DNA of 64,000 nucleotides. Source: Novosphingobium sp. TH158 (lineage in GTDB: Bacteria; Pseudomonadota; Alphaproteobacteria; Sphingomonadales; Sphingomonadaceae). Positions 20,100-27,911 of this stretch are shown here, piece by piece. A program made the translations under genes and the position numbers. Location: NCBI RefSeq assembly GCF_002855555.1, contig NZ_PKRT01000001.1:930001-994000 (forward strand). The letters are read 5' to 3'. Below the pieces are notes generated by a model, which had not been told where the DNA came from, did not search any database, and saw nothing but the letters and a program-made list of their open reading frames with translations. Position 1 is the first letter of the stretch; each line of letters starts with the position of its first letter.

Positions 20100-21391
20100 T
20101 GCTGCGGCTGAACACGCGCGAGGCCGGGTTCGAGCAGGCCTTCCGGCGGCTGGTGAATGACCGGCGCGAAAGCGACGACGATGTTGCGCGCGACGTGCAG
20201 ATCATCCTCGACGATGTCCGCAACCGCGGCGACGAGGCCGTGGCCGAACTGACCGAGCGTTTCGATGGCCACGCGCTGGCCACGGACGGGGACTGGCAGA
20301 TTTCGGCCGACGCCTGCCGCGCGGCCTTCGACGAATTGCAGCCAGACCTGCGCGCCGCGCTGGAAATGGCGGCCAAGCGCGTGCGTGCCTATCACGAGGC
20401 GCAGCTTCCGGCCGACCGTGACGAGACCGACAAGCACGGCGTGCGGCTGGGGGCAAAGTGGCGTCCGGTCGATGCGGCGGGGCTTTACGTGCCGGGTGGC
20501 CGCGCCGCCTATCCCTCGTCGCTGCTGATGAACGCCATTCCCGCCAAGGTTGCCGGGGTTGAGCGGCTGGTTGTCGTCACGCCCACGCCCAAGGGGCAGG
20601 TCAATTCGCTGGTCCTTGCCGCAGCGCACCTTGCCGGCGTGGACGAGGTCTGGCGCATCGGCGGTGCCCAGGCGGTTGGCGCACTGGCCTATGGCACGCG
20701 CCGCATCCGCCCGGTGGACGTCGTCACCGGTCCGGGCAACGCCTGGGTGGCCGAAGCCAAGCGCCAGCTTTACGGCGTTGTCGGCATCGACATGGTGGCC
20801 GGCCCCAGCGAAATCCTCGTCATTGCCGATGGCCGCAACAATCCCGACTGGATCGCTGCAGACCTGCTCAGCCAGGCGGAACACGATCCCGCCGCGCAAT
20901 CGATCCTGATCACCGACGATCCCGTCTTCGCCGATACCGTGGCAGACCGGGTGGGCGTGGAACTGGCCATGCTGCCCACCGCCCGCACGGCAAGCGAAAG
21001 CTGGAAGTCGCACGGCGTGATCATCGAGGTGGCAAGCCTTGATGAAGCCCCGGCGCTGGCCAATGCGCTTGCCGCCGAACATGTCGAGATCGCCACCGAC
21101 GATCCCGAAGCCCTGTTTTCGCAGATTCGCCATGCCGGGTCCGTGTTCCTCGGCCGCTACACGCCCGAGGCCGTGGGCGACTATGTTGCCGGGCCGAACC
21201 ACGTGCTGCCCACCGGCCGCCGTGCGCGCTTCTCGTCCGGGCTTTCCGTGCTCGACTTCATGAAACGCACCAGCTTCATCCAGTGCGATGCGAAGTCGCT
21301 GGCAAAGATCGGCCATGCCGCCATCGCCCTCGCCGATGCCGAGGGTCTTCCCGCGCACGCGCGCTCCATCGAAGTGAGGCTCGGAATATGA
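20099..21391 (+). CDS. hisD: Histidinol dehydrogenase
   Basis: Last two steps of histidine synthesis: histidinol to histidinal to histidine, NAD- and Zn-dependent. 430 residues, standard length. Conserved blocks are GLYVPGGRAAYPSSLLMNAIPAK (split over about 130-152), GGAQAVGALAYGT, VTGPGNAWVAEAKRQ, DMVAGPSEILVIAD, QAEHDPAAQS and GPNHVLPTGRRARFSSGLSV. ATG at 20099 overlaps the hisG stop; TGA overlaps the nusB ATG. The hisG-hisD pair heads a four-gene overlapping run. Confidence 0.97.
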   Translation: MLRLNTREAGFEQAFRRLVNDRRESDDDVARDVQIILDDVRNRGDEAVAELTERFDGHALATDGDWQISADACRAAFDELQPDLRAALEMAAKRVRAYHEAQLPADRDETDKHGVRLGAKWRPVDAAGLYVPGGRAAYPSSLLMNAIPAKVAGVERLVVVTPTPKGQVNSLVLAAAHLAGVDEVWRIGGAQAVGALAYGTRRIRPVDVVTGPGNAWVAEAKRQLYGVVGIDMVAGPSEILVIADGRNNPDWIAADLLSQAEHDPAAQSILITDDPVFADTVADRVGVELAMLPTARTASESWKSHGVIIEVASLDEAPALANALAAEHVEIATDDPEALFSQIRHAGSVFLGRYTPEAVGDYVAGPNHVLPTGRRARFSSGLSVLDFMKRTSFIQCDAKSLAKIGHAAIALADAEGLPAHARSIEVRLGI

Positions 21392-21822
21392 GCAAGTCCC
21401 GTTCCGCAGCCCGCCTTGCCGCGGTGCAGGCCCTGTACCAGCACGCCATGGAAGGCACCCGCCTGCCGCGCCTGCTCGACGAATTCCATCGCCACCGGCT
21501 GGGCGCCGAGATCGAGGACGTGCAGTTCGCCGATGCCGAGGTCGCCTTCTTCGATGACGTGGTCGGCGGCGTGATCGCCCGCCACGAGGAAATCGACGGC
21601 CTGCTGCAACCGCGCCTCGCCGAGGGCTGGTCGCTGGAGCGGCTGGACAAGACCATGCTGCAGATCCTGCGCGCGGCGACATACGAGCTGATCGCCCGCG
21701 CCGATGTGCCGACCGGCAGCGTGATCAGCGAATACCTCGACGTCGCTCACGCCTTCTTCGATGCCCGCGACGCCAAGTTCGCCAATGGCGTCCTCGATGC
21801 CGTGGCAAAGGCGGTCCGCTGA
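21388..21822 (+). CDS. nusB: Transcription antitermination factor NusB
   Basis: A 144-residue all-helical RNA-binding protein that joins NusE/S10 on boxA to antiterminate rRNA transcription. Typical start SRSAARLAAVQALYQHAMEG and typical end NEYLDVAH-like (SEYLDVAHAFFDARDAKFANGVLDAVA). The ATG at 21388 overlaps the hisD stop by 4 bases; 35 codons of upstream open frame belong to hisD antisense frame and were discarded. Confidence 0.95.
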   Translation: MSKSRSAARLAAVQALYQHAMEGTRLPRLLDEFHRHRLGAEIEDVQFADAEVAFFDDVVGGVIARHEEIDGLLQPRLAEGWSLERLDKTMLQILRAATYELIARADVPTGSVISEYLDVAHAFFDARDAKFANGVLDAVAKAVR

Positions 21823-22697
21823 CCGGCGAGCTCGCCTTCATCGAAGCCTTGCGGGCGCTTGCCGTCCATCCCGGTGCGCGCGGGCTTGATGACGATGCTG
21901 CCGTGATCGAGATTGGCGGGGAGGCCCTGGTGCTGACCCACGATGCCATGGTCGAAGGGGTGCACTTCCTGCCCGGCCAGGACCCGGCGGACATCGCCTG
22001 GAAGCTTGTCGCAACCAATGTCTCGGATCTTGCCGCCAAGGGGGCAAGACCGTTGGGCGTGCTGCTGGGCTATCAGCTTGGCGCCGACGACATGCGCTTT
22101 CTCGGCGGCCTGAAAGACGCCCTCGATCACTACGGTGCGGCCCTGCTGGGCGGCGATACGGTGGGTGGCAAGGGGCCGCAGGCATTGGGCCTGACGGCGA
22201 TCGGCGTGGCCAGCGTCCGGCCGGTCCCTTCCCGGTCCGGCGCGCGTCCCGGGCATGGCCTGTGGCTGACGGGCCGGCTGGGCGCAGCCATGCTGGGTCT
22301 GGAGGCGCTCAGGGCCGGAGGCGGCGACAGCGCCGCCTATCGCCGTCCGCAGGCGCGCCTTGCCGAAGGTCTTGCCCTTGCCCCGCAGGTCAGCGCCATG
22401 ATGGATGTTTCGGACGGCCTGCTGCTCGATGCGCGGCGGCTGGCGAAGGCATCGCAAGTCACCCTGCGGATCGACAGCCAAGCCGTTCCCGTCGCCACCC
22501 CCGCTGACCGGCGCATGGAAGCCCTGCGCTGGGGCGACGATTACGAGCTGCTGTTCACCCTTCCCCCTGGCGTGGAGCCAGCCGCCCCCGCCACCTGCAT
22601 CGGCACGGTCGGCGAAGCGGGCGACAATCCGGTGCTGCTCGACGGTAAACCCCTCTCGTCCGGCGATATCGGTGGCTTCACGCATTCCGAGGGATAA
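21819..22697 (+). CDS. thiL: Thiamine-monophosphate kinase, probable CTG start
   Basis: Phosphorylates thiamine monophosphate to ThDP; AIRS/PurM-like fold, about 292 residues. Conserved features are LDDDAAVIEI (ATP/Mg loop), THDAMVEGVHF, NVSDLAAKGARP, LLGGDTV, MDVSDGLLLDARRL and GDDYELLF. The start is unusual. Family members begin with a GEFxLI-like element, here TGELAFIEALRAL, which lies upstream of the first standard start codon (TTG 21849). The only way to include it is CTG at 21819, which overlaps the nusB TGA (CTGA) and sits 7 bases after AAAGG. No in-frame ATG, GTG or TTG was found in the 90 bases before it. Confidence 0.9.
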   Translation: MTGELAFIEALRALAVHPGARGLDDDAAVIEIGGEALVLTHDAMVEGVHFLPGQDPADIAWKLVATNVSDLAAKGARPLGVLLGYQLGADDMRFLGGLKDALDHYGAALLGGDTVGGKGPQALGLTAIGVASVRPVPSRSGARPGHGLWLTGRLGAAMLGLEALRAGGGDSAAYRRPQARLAEGLALAPQVSAMMDVSDGLLLDARRLAKASQVTLRIDSQAVPVATPADRRMEALRWGDDYELLFTLPPGVEPAAPATCIGTVGEAGDNPVLLDGKPLSSGDIGGFTHSEG

Positions 22698-22812
22698 TGC
22701 GGTTAATGCCACTTGCGCCTTGGCCAAGGCCACACTAGCCCTCTCTCCGGGTGACTCCGAAAAAATACAGCGGGGCGCTTTCGAGAGGAAATCTTAAAGG
22801 AGGGGCAGTCAC

Positions 22813-24912
22813 GTGAGTCTAGTCACGATAGCCATTATCCTGGGGCTGGTAGCCGTCGTTTACGGCGCTTTCACCAGCAGCCAGGTGCTCGGCGCTTCAG
22901 CCGGCAACGAAAAGATGCAGGAAATTGCCGCGGCGATCCAGGAAGGCGCACAAGCCTACCTGAAGCGCCAGTACACCACCATCGCCATCGTCGGCGTCGT
23001 GGTTGCGGTGATCATTGCCATGACGCTGGGCGGAATTTCCGCTGCCGGCTTTGCTATCGGCGCAGTGCTTTCGGGCGTTGCGGGCTTCATCGGGATGAAC
23101 ATCTCGGTGCGCTCGAACGTGCGCACGGCGGCTGCGGCGCAAACCGGGCTGCAGCAGGGACTGACCCTCGCCTTCCGCGCGGGTGCCATCACCGGCATGC
23201 TCGTGGCGGGCCTCGCGCTCCTCGCGATCGCGGTGTTCTACTGGTACCTGACCGGGCCTGCGGGCTATTCGGTGGGCGGTGAAGACCGCACCGTGGTCGA
23301 TGGCCTTGTCGCCCTCGCCTTCGGCGCATCGCTGATCTCGATCTTCGCGCGTCTGGGCGGCGGCATCTTCACCAAGGCCGCTGACGTCGGCGCCGACCTT
23401 GTCGGCAAGGTCGAAGCCGGCATCCCCGAAGACGATCCACGCAACCCCGCCGTGATCGCCGACAACGTGGGCGACAACGTGGGCGACTGTGCCGGCATGG
23501 CTGCCGACCTGTTCGAAACCTACGTCGTCACCGTCGGCGCCACCATGGTGCTCACCGCGCTGCTGCTGAAGGGCGTGGGGGCACAGCTCGAAGCGCTGAT
23601 GGCTCTGCCGCTGCTCATCGGCGGCGTCTGCATCGTCACTTCGATCATCGGCACCTACTTCGTCCGCCTCGGCGGTTCGAAGAACATCATGGGCGCCATG
23701 TACAAGGGCTTCCTGGTCACTGCCGTGCTGTCCGTACCCGCCATCTGGTGGGCCATCGGCCACGCGCTGGGTGGCATGGAAACGGCTATCGGCGATACCG
23801 GCATCACCGGTCGCACGCTGTTCTACTGCTCGCTGCTGGGCCTGGTAATCACCGGCGTGATCATCTGGATCACCGAATACTACACCGGCACCAACTACCG
23901 CCCGGTGAAGTCCATCGCCAAGGCATCGGTTACCGGGCACGGCACCAACGTGATCCAGGGCCTCGCCATCAGCCTTGAGGCAACCGCCCTTCCGACCGTC
24001 GTGATCTGCGCAGGCATCATCGTTGCCTACCAGCTCGCCGGCCTGATCGGCATCGCCTACGGCGCCACCGCCATGCTGGCGCTGGCCGGCATGGTCGTTG
24101 CGCTCGACGCCTATGGCCCGGTGACGGACAATGCCGGCGGCATTGCCGAAATGGCCGGCCTCGACGATTCGGTCCGTGAAAAGACCGACGCGCTCGATGC
24201 CGTGGGCAACACCACCAAGGCCGTGACCAAGGGTTACGCCATCGGTTCGGCCGGCCTTGCCGCACTGGTGCTGTTCGCTGCCTACACCACCGATCTTCGC
24301 GAGTTCTTCCCGAACCTGAAGGTCGATTTCAGCCTTGAAAATCCGTACGTCATCGTCGGTCTGCTGCTGGGTGCATTGCTGCCCAACCTGTTCGGTTCGA
24401 TGGGCATGACGGCCGTCGGCCGCGCGGCCGGCGACGTGGTGATCGACGTTCGCGACCAGTTCAAGAACAACCCGGGCATCATGACCTTCGAGTCCAAGCC
24501 CGACTATGCGCGCACGGTGGACCTCGTCACCAAGGCGGCGATCAAGGAAATGATCATTCCTTCGCTGCTGCCGGTGCTGGCTCCGATCGCGGTGTACTAC
24601 ATCGTCACCTGGGTGGCGGGAGACCAGGCCGCGGGCTTTGCCGCGCTGGGCGCCCTGCTGCTTGGCGTCATCGTCGGCGGCCTGTTCATCGCCGTTTCGA
24701 TGACCTCGGGCGGCGGCGCATGGGACAACGCCAAGAAGTACATCGAAGACGGCAACCACGGCGGCAAGGGCTCTGACGCCCACAAGGCCGCTGTGACGGG
24801 CGATACGGTGGGCGATCCCTACAAGGATACCGCCGGTCCGGCCGTGAACCCGATGATCAAGATCACCAACATCGTCGCGCTGCTGCTGCTCGCGGCGCTG
24901 GCGGCTCACTGA
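22813..24912 (+). CDS. hppA: Membrane-bound proton-translocating pyrophosphatase, K+-independent type
   Basis: Couples pyrophosphate hydrolysis to proton pumping across the inner membrane. 699 residues with about 16 hydrophobic segments. The substrate-binding signature is near 191-235 ([20 protein letters not shown], then [18 protein letters not shown]) and a second acidic block is at the C-terminus ([14 protein letters not shown]). Lys469 in GNTTKA marks the K+-independent subclass (K+-dependent enzymes have Ala there). GTG start at 22813, behind a near-perfect AAGGAGGGG at 22796-22804. It follows thiL after 115 bases and ends with a strong terminator. Confidence 0.97.
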   Translation: MSLVTIAIILGLVAVVYGAFTSSQVLGASAGNEKMQEIAAAIQEGAQAYLKRQYTTIAIVGVVVAVIIAMTLGGISAAGFAIGAVLSGVAGFIGMNISVRSNVRTAAAAQTGLQQGLTLAFRAGAITGMLVAGLALLAIAVFYWYLTGPAGYSVGGEDRTVVDGLVALAFGASLISIFARLGGGIFTKAADVGADLVGKVEAGIPEDDPRNPAVIADNVGDNVGDCAGMAADLFETYVVTVGATMVLTALLLKGVGAQLEALMALPLLIGGVCIVTSIIGTYFVRLGGSKNIMGAMYKGFLVTAVLSVPAIWWAIGHALGGMETAIGDTGITGRTLFYCSLLGLVITGVIIWITEYYTGTNYRPVKSIAKASVTGHGTNVIQGLAISLEATALPTVVICAGIIVAYQLAGLIGIAYGATAMLALAGMVVALDAYGPVTDNAGGIAEMAGLDDSVREKTDALDAVGNTTKAVTKGYAIGSAGLAALVLFAAYTTDLREFFPNLKVDFSLENPYVIVGLLLGALLPNLFGSMGMTAVGRAAGDVVIDVRDQFKNNPGIMTFESKPDYARTVDLVTKAAIKEMIIPSLLPVLAPIAVYYIVTWVAGDQAAGFAALGALLLGVIVGGLFIAVSMTSGGGAWDNAKKYIEDGNHGGKGSDAHKAAVTGDTVGDPYKDTAGPAVNPMIKITNIVALLLLAALAAH

Positions 24913-24943
24913 TCCTAACTTCCGCTTCGGCGGGACTGCAAGG

Positions 24944-24973
24944 GCCCCGTCCGGTTCGCCGGGCGGGGCTTTT
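24944..24973 (+). terminator. Rho-independent terminator after hppA
   Basis: An 11-base-pair stem (GCCCCGTCCGG at 24944-24954 with CCGGGCGGGGC at 24959-24969, one G-T wobble), a TTCG tetraloop and TTTT. It lies 32 bases after the hppA stop and before the convergent EAL gene. Confidence 0.85.
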
Positions 24974-24984
24974 GCTTGGGGGCC

Positions 24985-26265
24985 TTACCGGCGCGCCAGA
25001 GCGAGGAAGGCCGCCGCATCCATCGGCTCGGCACCCAGGAACCCTTGCCAGCTGGCACAGCCCTCGGCCTCCACCGCAGCACGCTGGGCGGCGGTTTCGA
25101 TCCCCTCGGCGGTAACTTCAAGGTCGAGCGCACCGGCCATGGCGACAATGCCGCGCAGCACGGCAAGATCGCGCGGGTCCTCGGCGATCCCCTCCACCAT
25201 GGCGCGGTCCAGCTTGAGCTTCTGCAACGGCAGCAGCTTCAGGTAGCGGAAATTGCAGAAGCCCGCGCCGAAATCGTCAAGCGCCACTGCCACCCCCGCC
25301 CCCACCAGACGGCCCAGCGAGCGGCGGGCAAGTCCGATATCGCCCAGCAATGCCTGCTCCGTCACCTCAAGCACCAGCCGCGAAGGCGCAAGGCCGCTCG
25401 CCGCGACAATCGCGCCCAGCTGTTCGGGATAAACTTCTGCGGCAAGATCGGCTGCGGTGACGTTGACCGACAGGCTCAGCCGCTCGGGCCATTGCGCCGC
25501 CAGCGAACAGGCCTTGGCGGCAATATGGCGCGATAGCTGGGCAACATGGTCGGCGCGCTCGGCAATGGCGAACAGCGCCCCCGCCCCGATCCGGCCGACC
25601 TGCGGGTGCCGCCACCGGGCCAAGGCTTCCGCCCCTGTCAGTTCGTCGCCCGGCAGGGCGAACTGGGGCTGGAACAGGATTTCGATCTCGTCCCGGTCGA
25701 TAGCCTTCAACAAGTCCGCCTCAAGCCGCGCGACGCTCAGCCCCTTGCGGTTCACCGCACCGTCGACCCAGCCGATCCGCCGCGCCGTCTTGCGCGCCAA
25801 GGCGGCCTGCGCCTGCCCCAGCCGGTCGAGCACCGAGACGGCGTCTTCCTCACGCACCGCCCTTAGCAGGGCTATGCGCGGGTACAGGCGCAGATCCTCT
25901 CCCAGCGCGGCGATGGGGCGCGAAATCGATTCGGCGAGTCCCTCGGCAAGCAAGGCCCAGCGCTCGCGGCTGCAGGCCTCGCGCGCGGCGATCAGGAAGC
26001 TGCCCCCGCCCATGCGCGCCGAGAACCAGGGCGAATCAAGCTCGTCCCCCGCATACTGGACGATCCGGCCGGCCACTTCGGCAAGCGCACCATCCCCCAC
26101 CGAGCTTCCCCAGGCGAGATTGATCGTATCGAGCCGGGTGATCACCAGCAGCAGGGCATGCACCGGCCCGTCGGCAAGCCAGTTCTCCAGCCGCCTTCGT
26201 GCCGCATCCGGGCCCATCAACCCGGTGAGCGCATCCCGCTCCGCTTGCGCCGGTACTACCATCAT
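24985..26265 (-). CDS. EAL-domain cyclic di-GMP phosphodiesterase with degenerate GGDEF domain
   Basis: A 426-residue cytoplasmic protein. The N-terminal GGDEF-like domain (about 10-160) has GGGSF (86-90) in place of GGDEF, so no cyclase activity is expected. The EAL domain (about 178-424) keeps the catalytic set: AEAL at 212-215, NVT at 268-270, E300 in LEVTEQ, DDFGAG at 330-335, KLD at 351-353 and AEGIET at 386-391. It should degrade c-di-GMP. Start ATG 26265 or 26262 (MM). No membrane segment or sensor domain is seen. Divergent from nadK. Confidence 0.88.
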   Translation of the reverse strand: MMVVPAQAERDALTGLMGPDAARRRLENWLADGPVHALLLVITRLDTINLAWGSSVGDGALAEVAGRIVQYAGDELDSPWFSARMGGGSFLIAAREACSRERWALLAEGLAESISRPIAALGEDLRLYPRIALLRAVREEDAVSVLDRLGQAQAALARKTARRIGWVDGAVNRKGLSVARLEADLLKAIDRDEIEILFQPQFALPGDELTGAEALARWRHPQVGRIGAGALFAIAERADHVAQLSRHIAAKACSLAAQWPERLSLSVNVTAADLAAEVYPEQLGAIVAASGLAPSRLVLEVTEQALLGDIGLARRSLGRLVGAGVAVALDDFGAGFCNFRYLKLLPLQKLKLDRAMVEGIAEDPRDLAVLRGIVAMAGALDLEVTAEGIETAAQRAAVEAEGCASWQGFLGAEPMDAAAFLALARR

Positions 26266-26353
26266 CAACCGCTTAACCCCGATGGGTTGCGAAATGTTCA
26301 ACCTGAAGCGATTCGTTGCCAAAGCGCCGCCCGCCCGATACGAGGCGCGAACC

Positions 26354-27133
26354 ATGGCCAAGGACATGAAGCTCGCGCTGGTCGTTTCCGACACGGCAAA
26401 GGCGCAGGAAGGCGCTGCCGCCCTGCGCAATGCGCACGATTGGGTGCGCCCTGACAAGGCCGATGCCCTTGTCGTCCTGGGTGGTGACGGCTTCATGCTG
26501 CACGTGTTGCACCGCATGCTCGATCATGGCCGGCTGGCTCCGGTCTACGGCATTAACCTTGGCACCGTCGGCTTCCTGATGAACCGCAGCCGCAGCACCC
26601 GCCCGATTGCCGAACGCGTCGCGCGTGCGCGCGAGGTGGCCGTGGTGCCGCTGGAAATGCGGGCAGTCACCAATACGGGCCGCGAGCACCGCTATTACGC
26701 GATCAACGAGGTATCGCTGCTGCGCGAAACCCGCCAGACCGCCAAGCTGGAAGTGAAGGTCAACGGCAAGGTCCGCATGGCCAAACTGGCAGGCGATGGC
26801 GTGCTGGTTGCCACGCCTGCCGGATCGACGGCCTACAACCTTTCCGCCAACGGACCGATTCTCCCGCTTGGCTCGGGAATGCTGGCGCTTACCCCGCTCA
26901 GTCCCTTCCGTCCGCGCCGCTGGAAAGGCGCGATCCTGCCCGATAGCGCCGAAGTGTGTTTCTGCGTCCGCGAATCCGACAAGCGCCCCGTCGCGGCGGT
27001 TGCGGACCAGAAGGAAGTGCGAAACGTTGCCGAAGTGCACATTTCCGTGGCCCGCGCCCACCAGCTCACCCTGTTGTTCGATCCGGGGAAGTCGCTGGAA
27101 GAGAGGATTTTCGCAGAACAGTTCCAGGTGTGA
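26354..27133 (+). CDS. nadK: NAD kinase
   Basis: Makes NADP from NAD and ATP. 259 residues: GGDG motif in VVLGGDGFMLHVLHRML, then NLGTVGFLMN, NEVSLLRET and TPAGSTAYN, and a C-terminal beta-sandwich. The start ATG 26354 follows GAGGCGCGAACC; ATG 26294 would add a 20-residue basic leader without family resemblance, and ATG 26366 is a shorter option. Stands alone, followed by tRNA-Asn. Confidence 0.95.
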   Translation: MAKDMKLALVVSDTAKAQEGAAALRNAHDWVRPDKADALVVLGGDGFMLHVLHRMLDHGRLAPVYGINLGTVGFLMNRSRSTRPIAERVARAREVAVVPLEMRAVTNTGREHRYYAINEVSLLRETRQTAKLEVKVNGKVRMAKLAGDGVLVATPAGSTAYNLSANGPILPLGSGMLALTPLSPFRPRRWKGAILPDSAEVCFCVRESDKRPVAAVADQKEVRNVAEVHISVARAHQLTLLFDPGKSLEERIFAEQFQV

Positions 27134-27143
27134 AGTTACCCTG

Positions 27144-27171
27144 TTGCCAAACGTTCCAGCGCTGCTATAGG
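27144..27171 (+). promoter_or_regulatory. Candidate tRNA-Asn promoter
   Basis: TTGCCA at 27144-27149 and TATAGG at 27166-27171 with a 16-base spacer resemble housekeeping sigma -35/-10 boxes. The distance to the tRNA 5' end (27214) fits a start site near 27178 with a short leader. Confidence 0.5.
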
Positions 27172-27213
27172 CGCACCCCTGCACCGGCTTTCACCGCTTT
27201 TGGCCGGTTGTGT

Positions 27214-27288
27214 TCCCCGATAGCTCAGCGGTAGAGCACTCGACTGTTAATCGAGCGGCCGTTGGTTCGAATCCAACTCGGGGAGCCA
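27214..27288 (+). tRNA. tRNA-Asn, anticodon GTT
   Basis: A complete cloverleaf: acceptor TCCCCGA (27214-27220) pairs with TCGGGGA (27278-27284), D arm AGCTCAGCGGTAGAGC, anticodon stem CTCGA/TCGAG with loop CTGTTAA and anticodon GTT at 27246-27248, T arm GTTGGTTCGAATCCAAC, and an encoded CCA at 27286-27288. Confidence 0.98.
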
Positions 27289-27444
27289 CTTCTTCCAACA
27301 TTGCGGCGTTACGACGGGCTCAGTTTCCTGAACCGGGATTCCTGTGCGCCTCGTTCGAAATAGCGAAACAACATTCGCCTTTTCGATCTTTTCTGGACAG
27401 TCCCCCCCCAGCCGTGGCAATCCTGCGCGCTTAGGGAGACAGCC

Positions 27445-27891
27445 ATGGCCGAAACGTCGAAAGTCCAGCCCGTCACGGGGACCGACCTTACCCTCAAGGG
27501 AGAGGAGCACGTTCGCGTCTATCGCGAAACCAACGGCGAAACGGGCCATATCTGGAACGGCGTGACCACGCTGCTGCTGACCTTCACGGGGCGCAAGAGC
27601 GGGCAGCAGCGGACCATCGCGATCATCTATACCCAGGTGGGCGATTCGCCGGTGATCATCGCCAGCAAGGGCGGCTGGCCTACGCACCCGCAGTGGTACC
27701 TGAACCTGCTCGAAAACCCGGACTGCGAAGTGCAGATCAAGGACCGCGTGTTCAAGGCGCGCGCGCGCACCGCCGAATCGCCCGAGCGCGAGGCGATCTG
27801 GGCGGAGTGCGTGAAAAACTGGCCGAACTACGACGTGTATCAGTCACGCACCGACCGGCAAATTCCGGTCGTGGTGCTCGATCCCGTCTGA
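27445..27891 (+). CDS. Deazaflavin-dependent nitroreductase-like (Ddn/DUF385) protein
   Basis: A 148-residue split beta-barrel protein of the Ddn/DUF385 family, known from actinobacteria as F420-dependent quinone/nitro reductases. Conserved features are LLTFTGRKSGQQRTIAIIY, ASKGGWPTHPQWYLNLLENP and a short C-terminal helix with WPNYDVYQSRT. Whether F420, FMN or another cofactor is bound in this organism cannot be told; no F420 biosynthesis gene is in the window. ATG at 27445 follows TTAGGGAGACAGCC. It converges on secA, with only 20 bases between them. Confidence 0.85.
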   Translation: MAETSKVQPVTGTDLTLKGEEHVRVYRETNGETGHIWNGVTTLLLTFTGRKSGQQRTIAIIYTQVGDSPVIIASKGGWPTHPQWYLNLLENPDCEVQIKDRVFKARARTAESPEREAIWAECVKNWPNYDVYQSRTDRQIPVVVLDPV

Positions 27892-27911
27892 AGCCCGGCA
27901 GGGCGGCCCGT

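Noticed and set aside
22897..24909. 670-codon minus-strand frame opposite hppA
   Set aside because: His/Asp/Gly-rich shadow frame; hppA has all family motifs.
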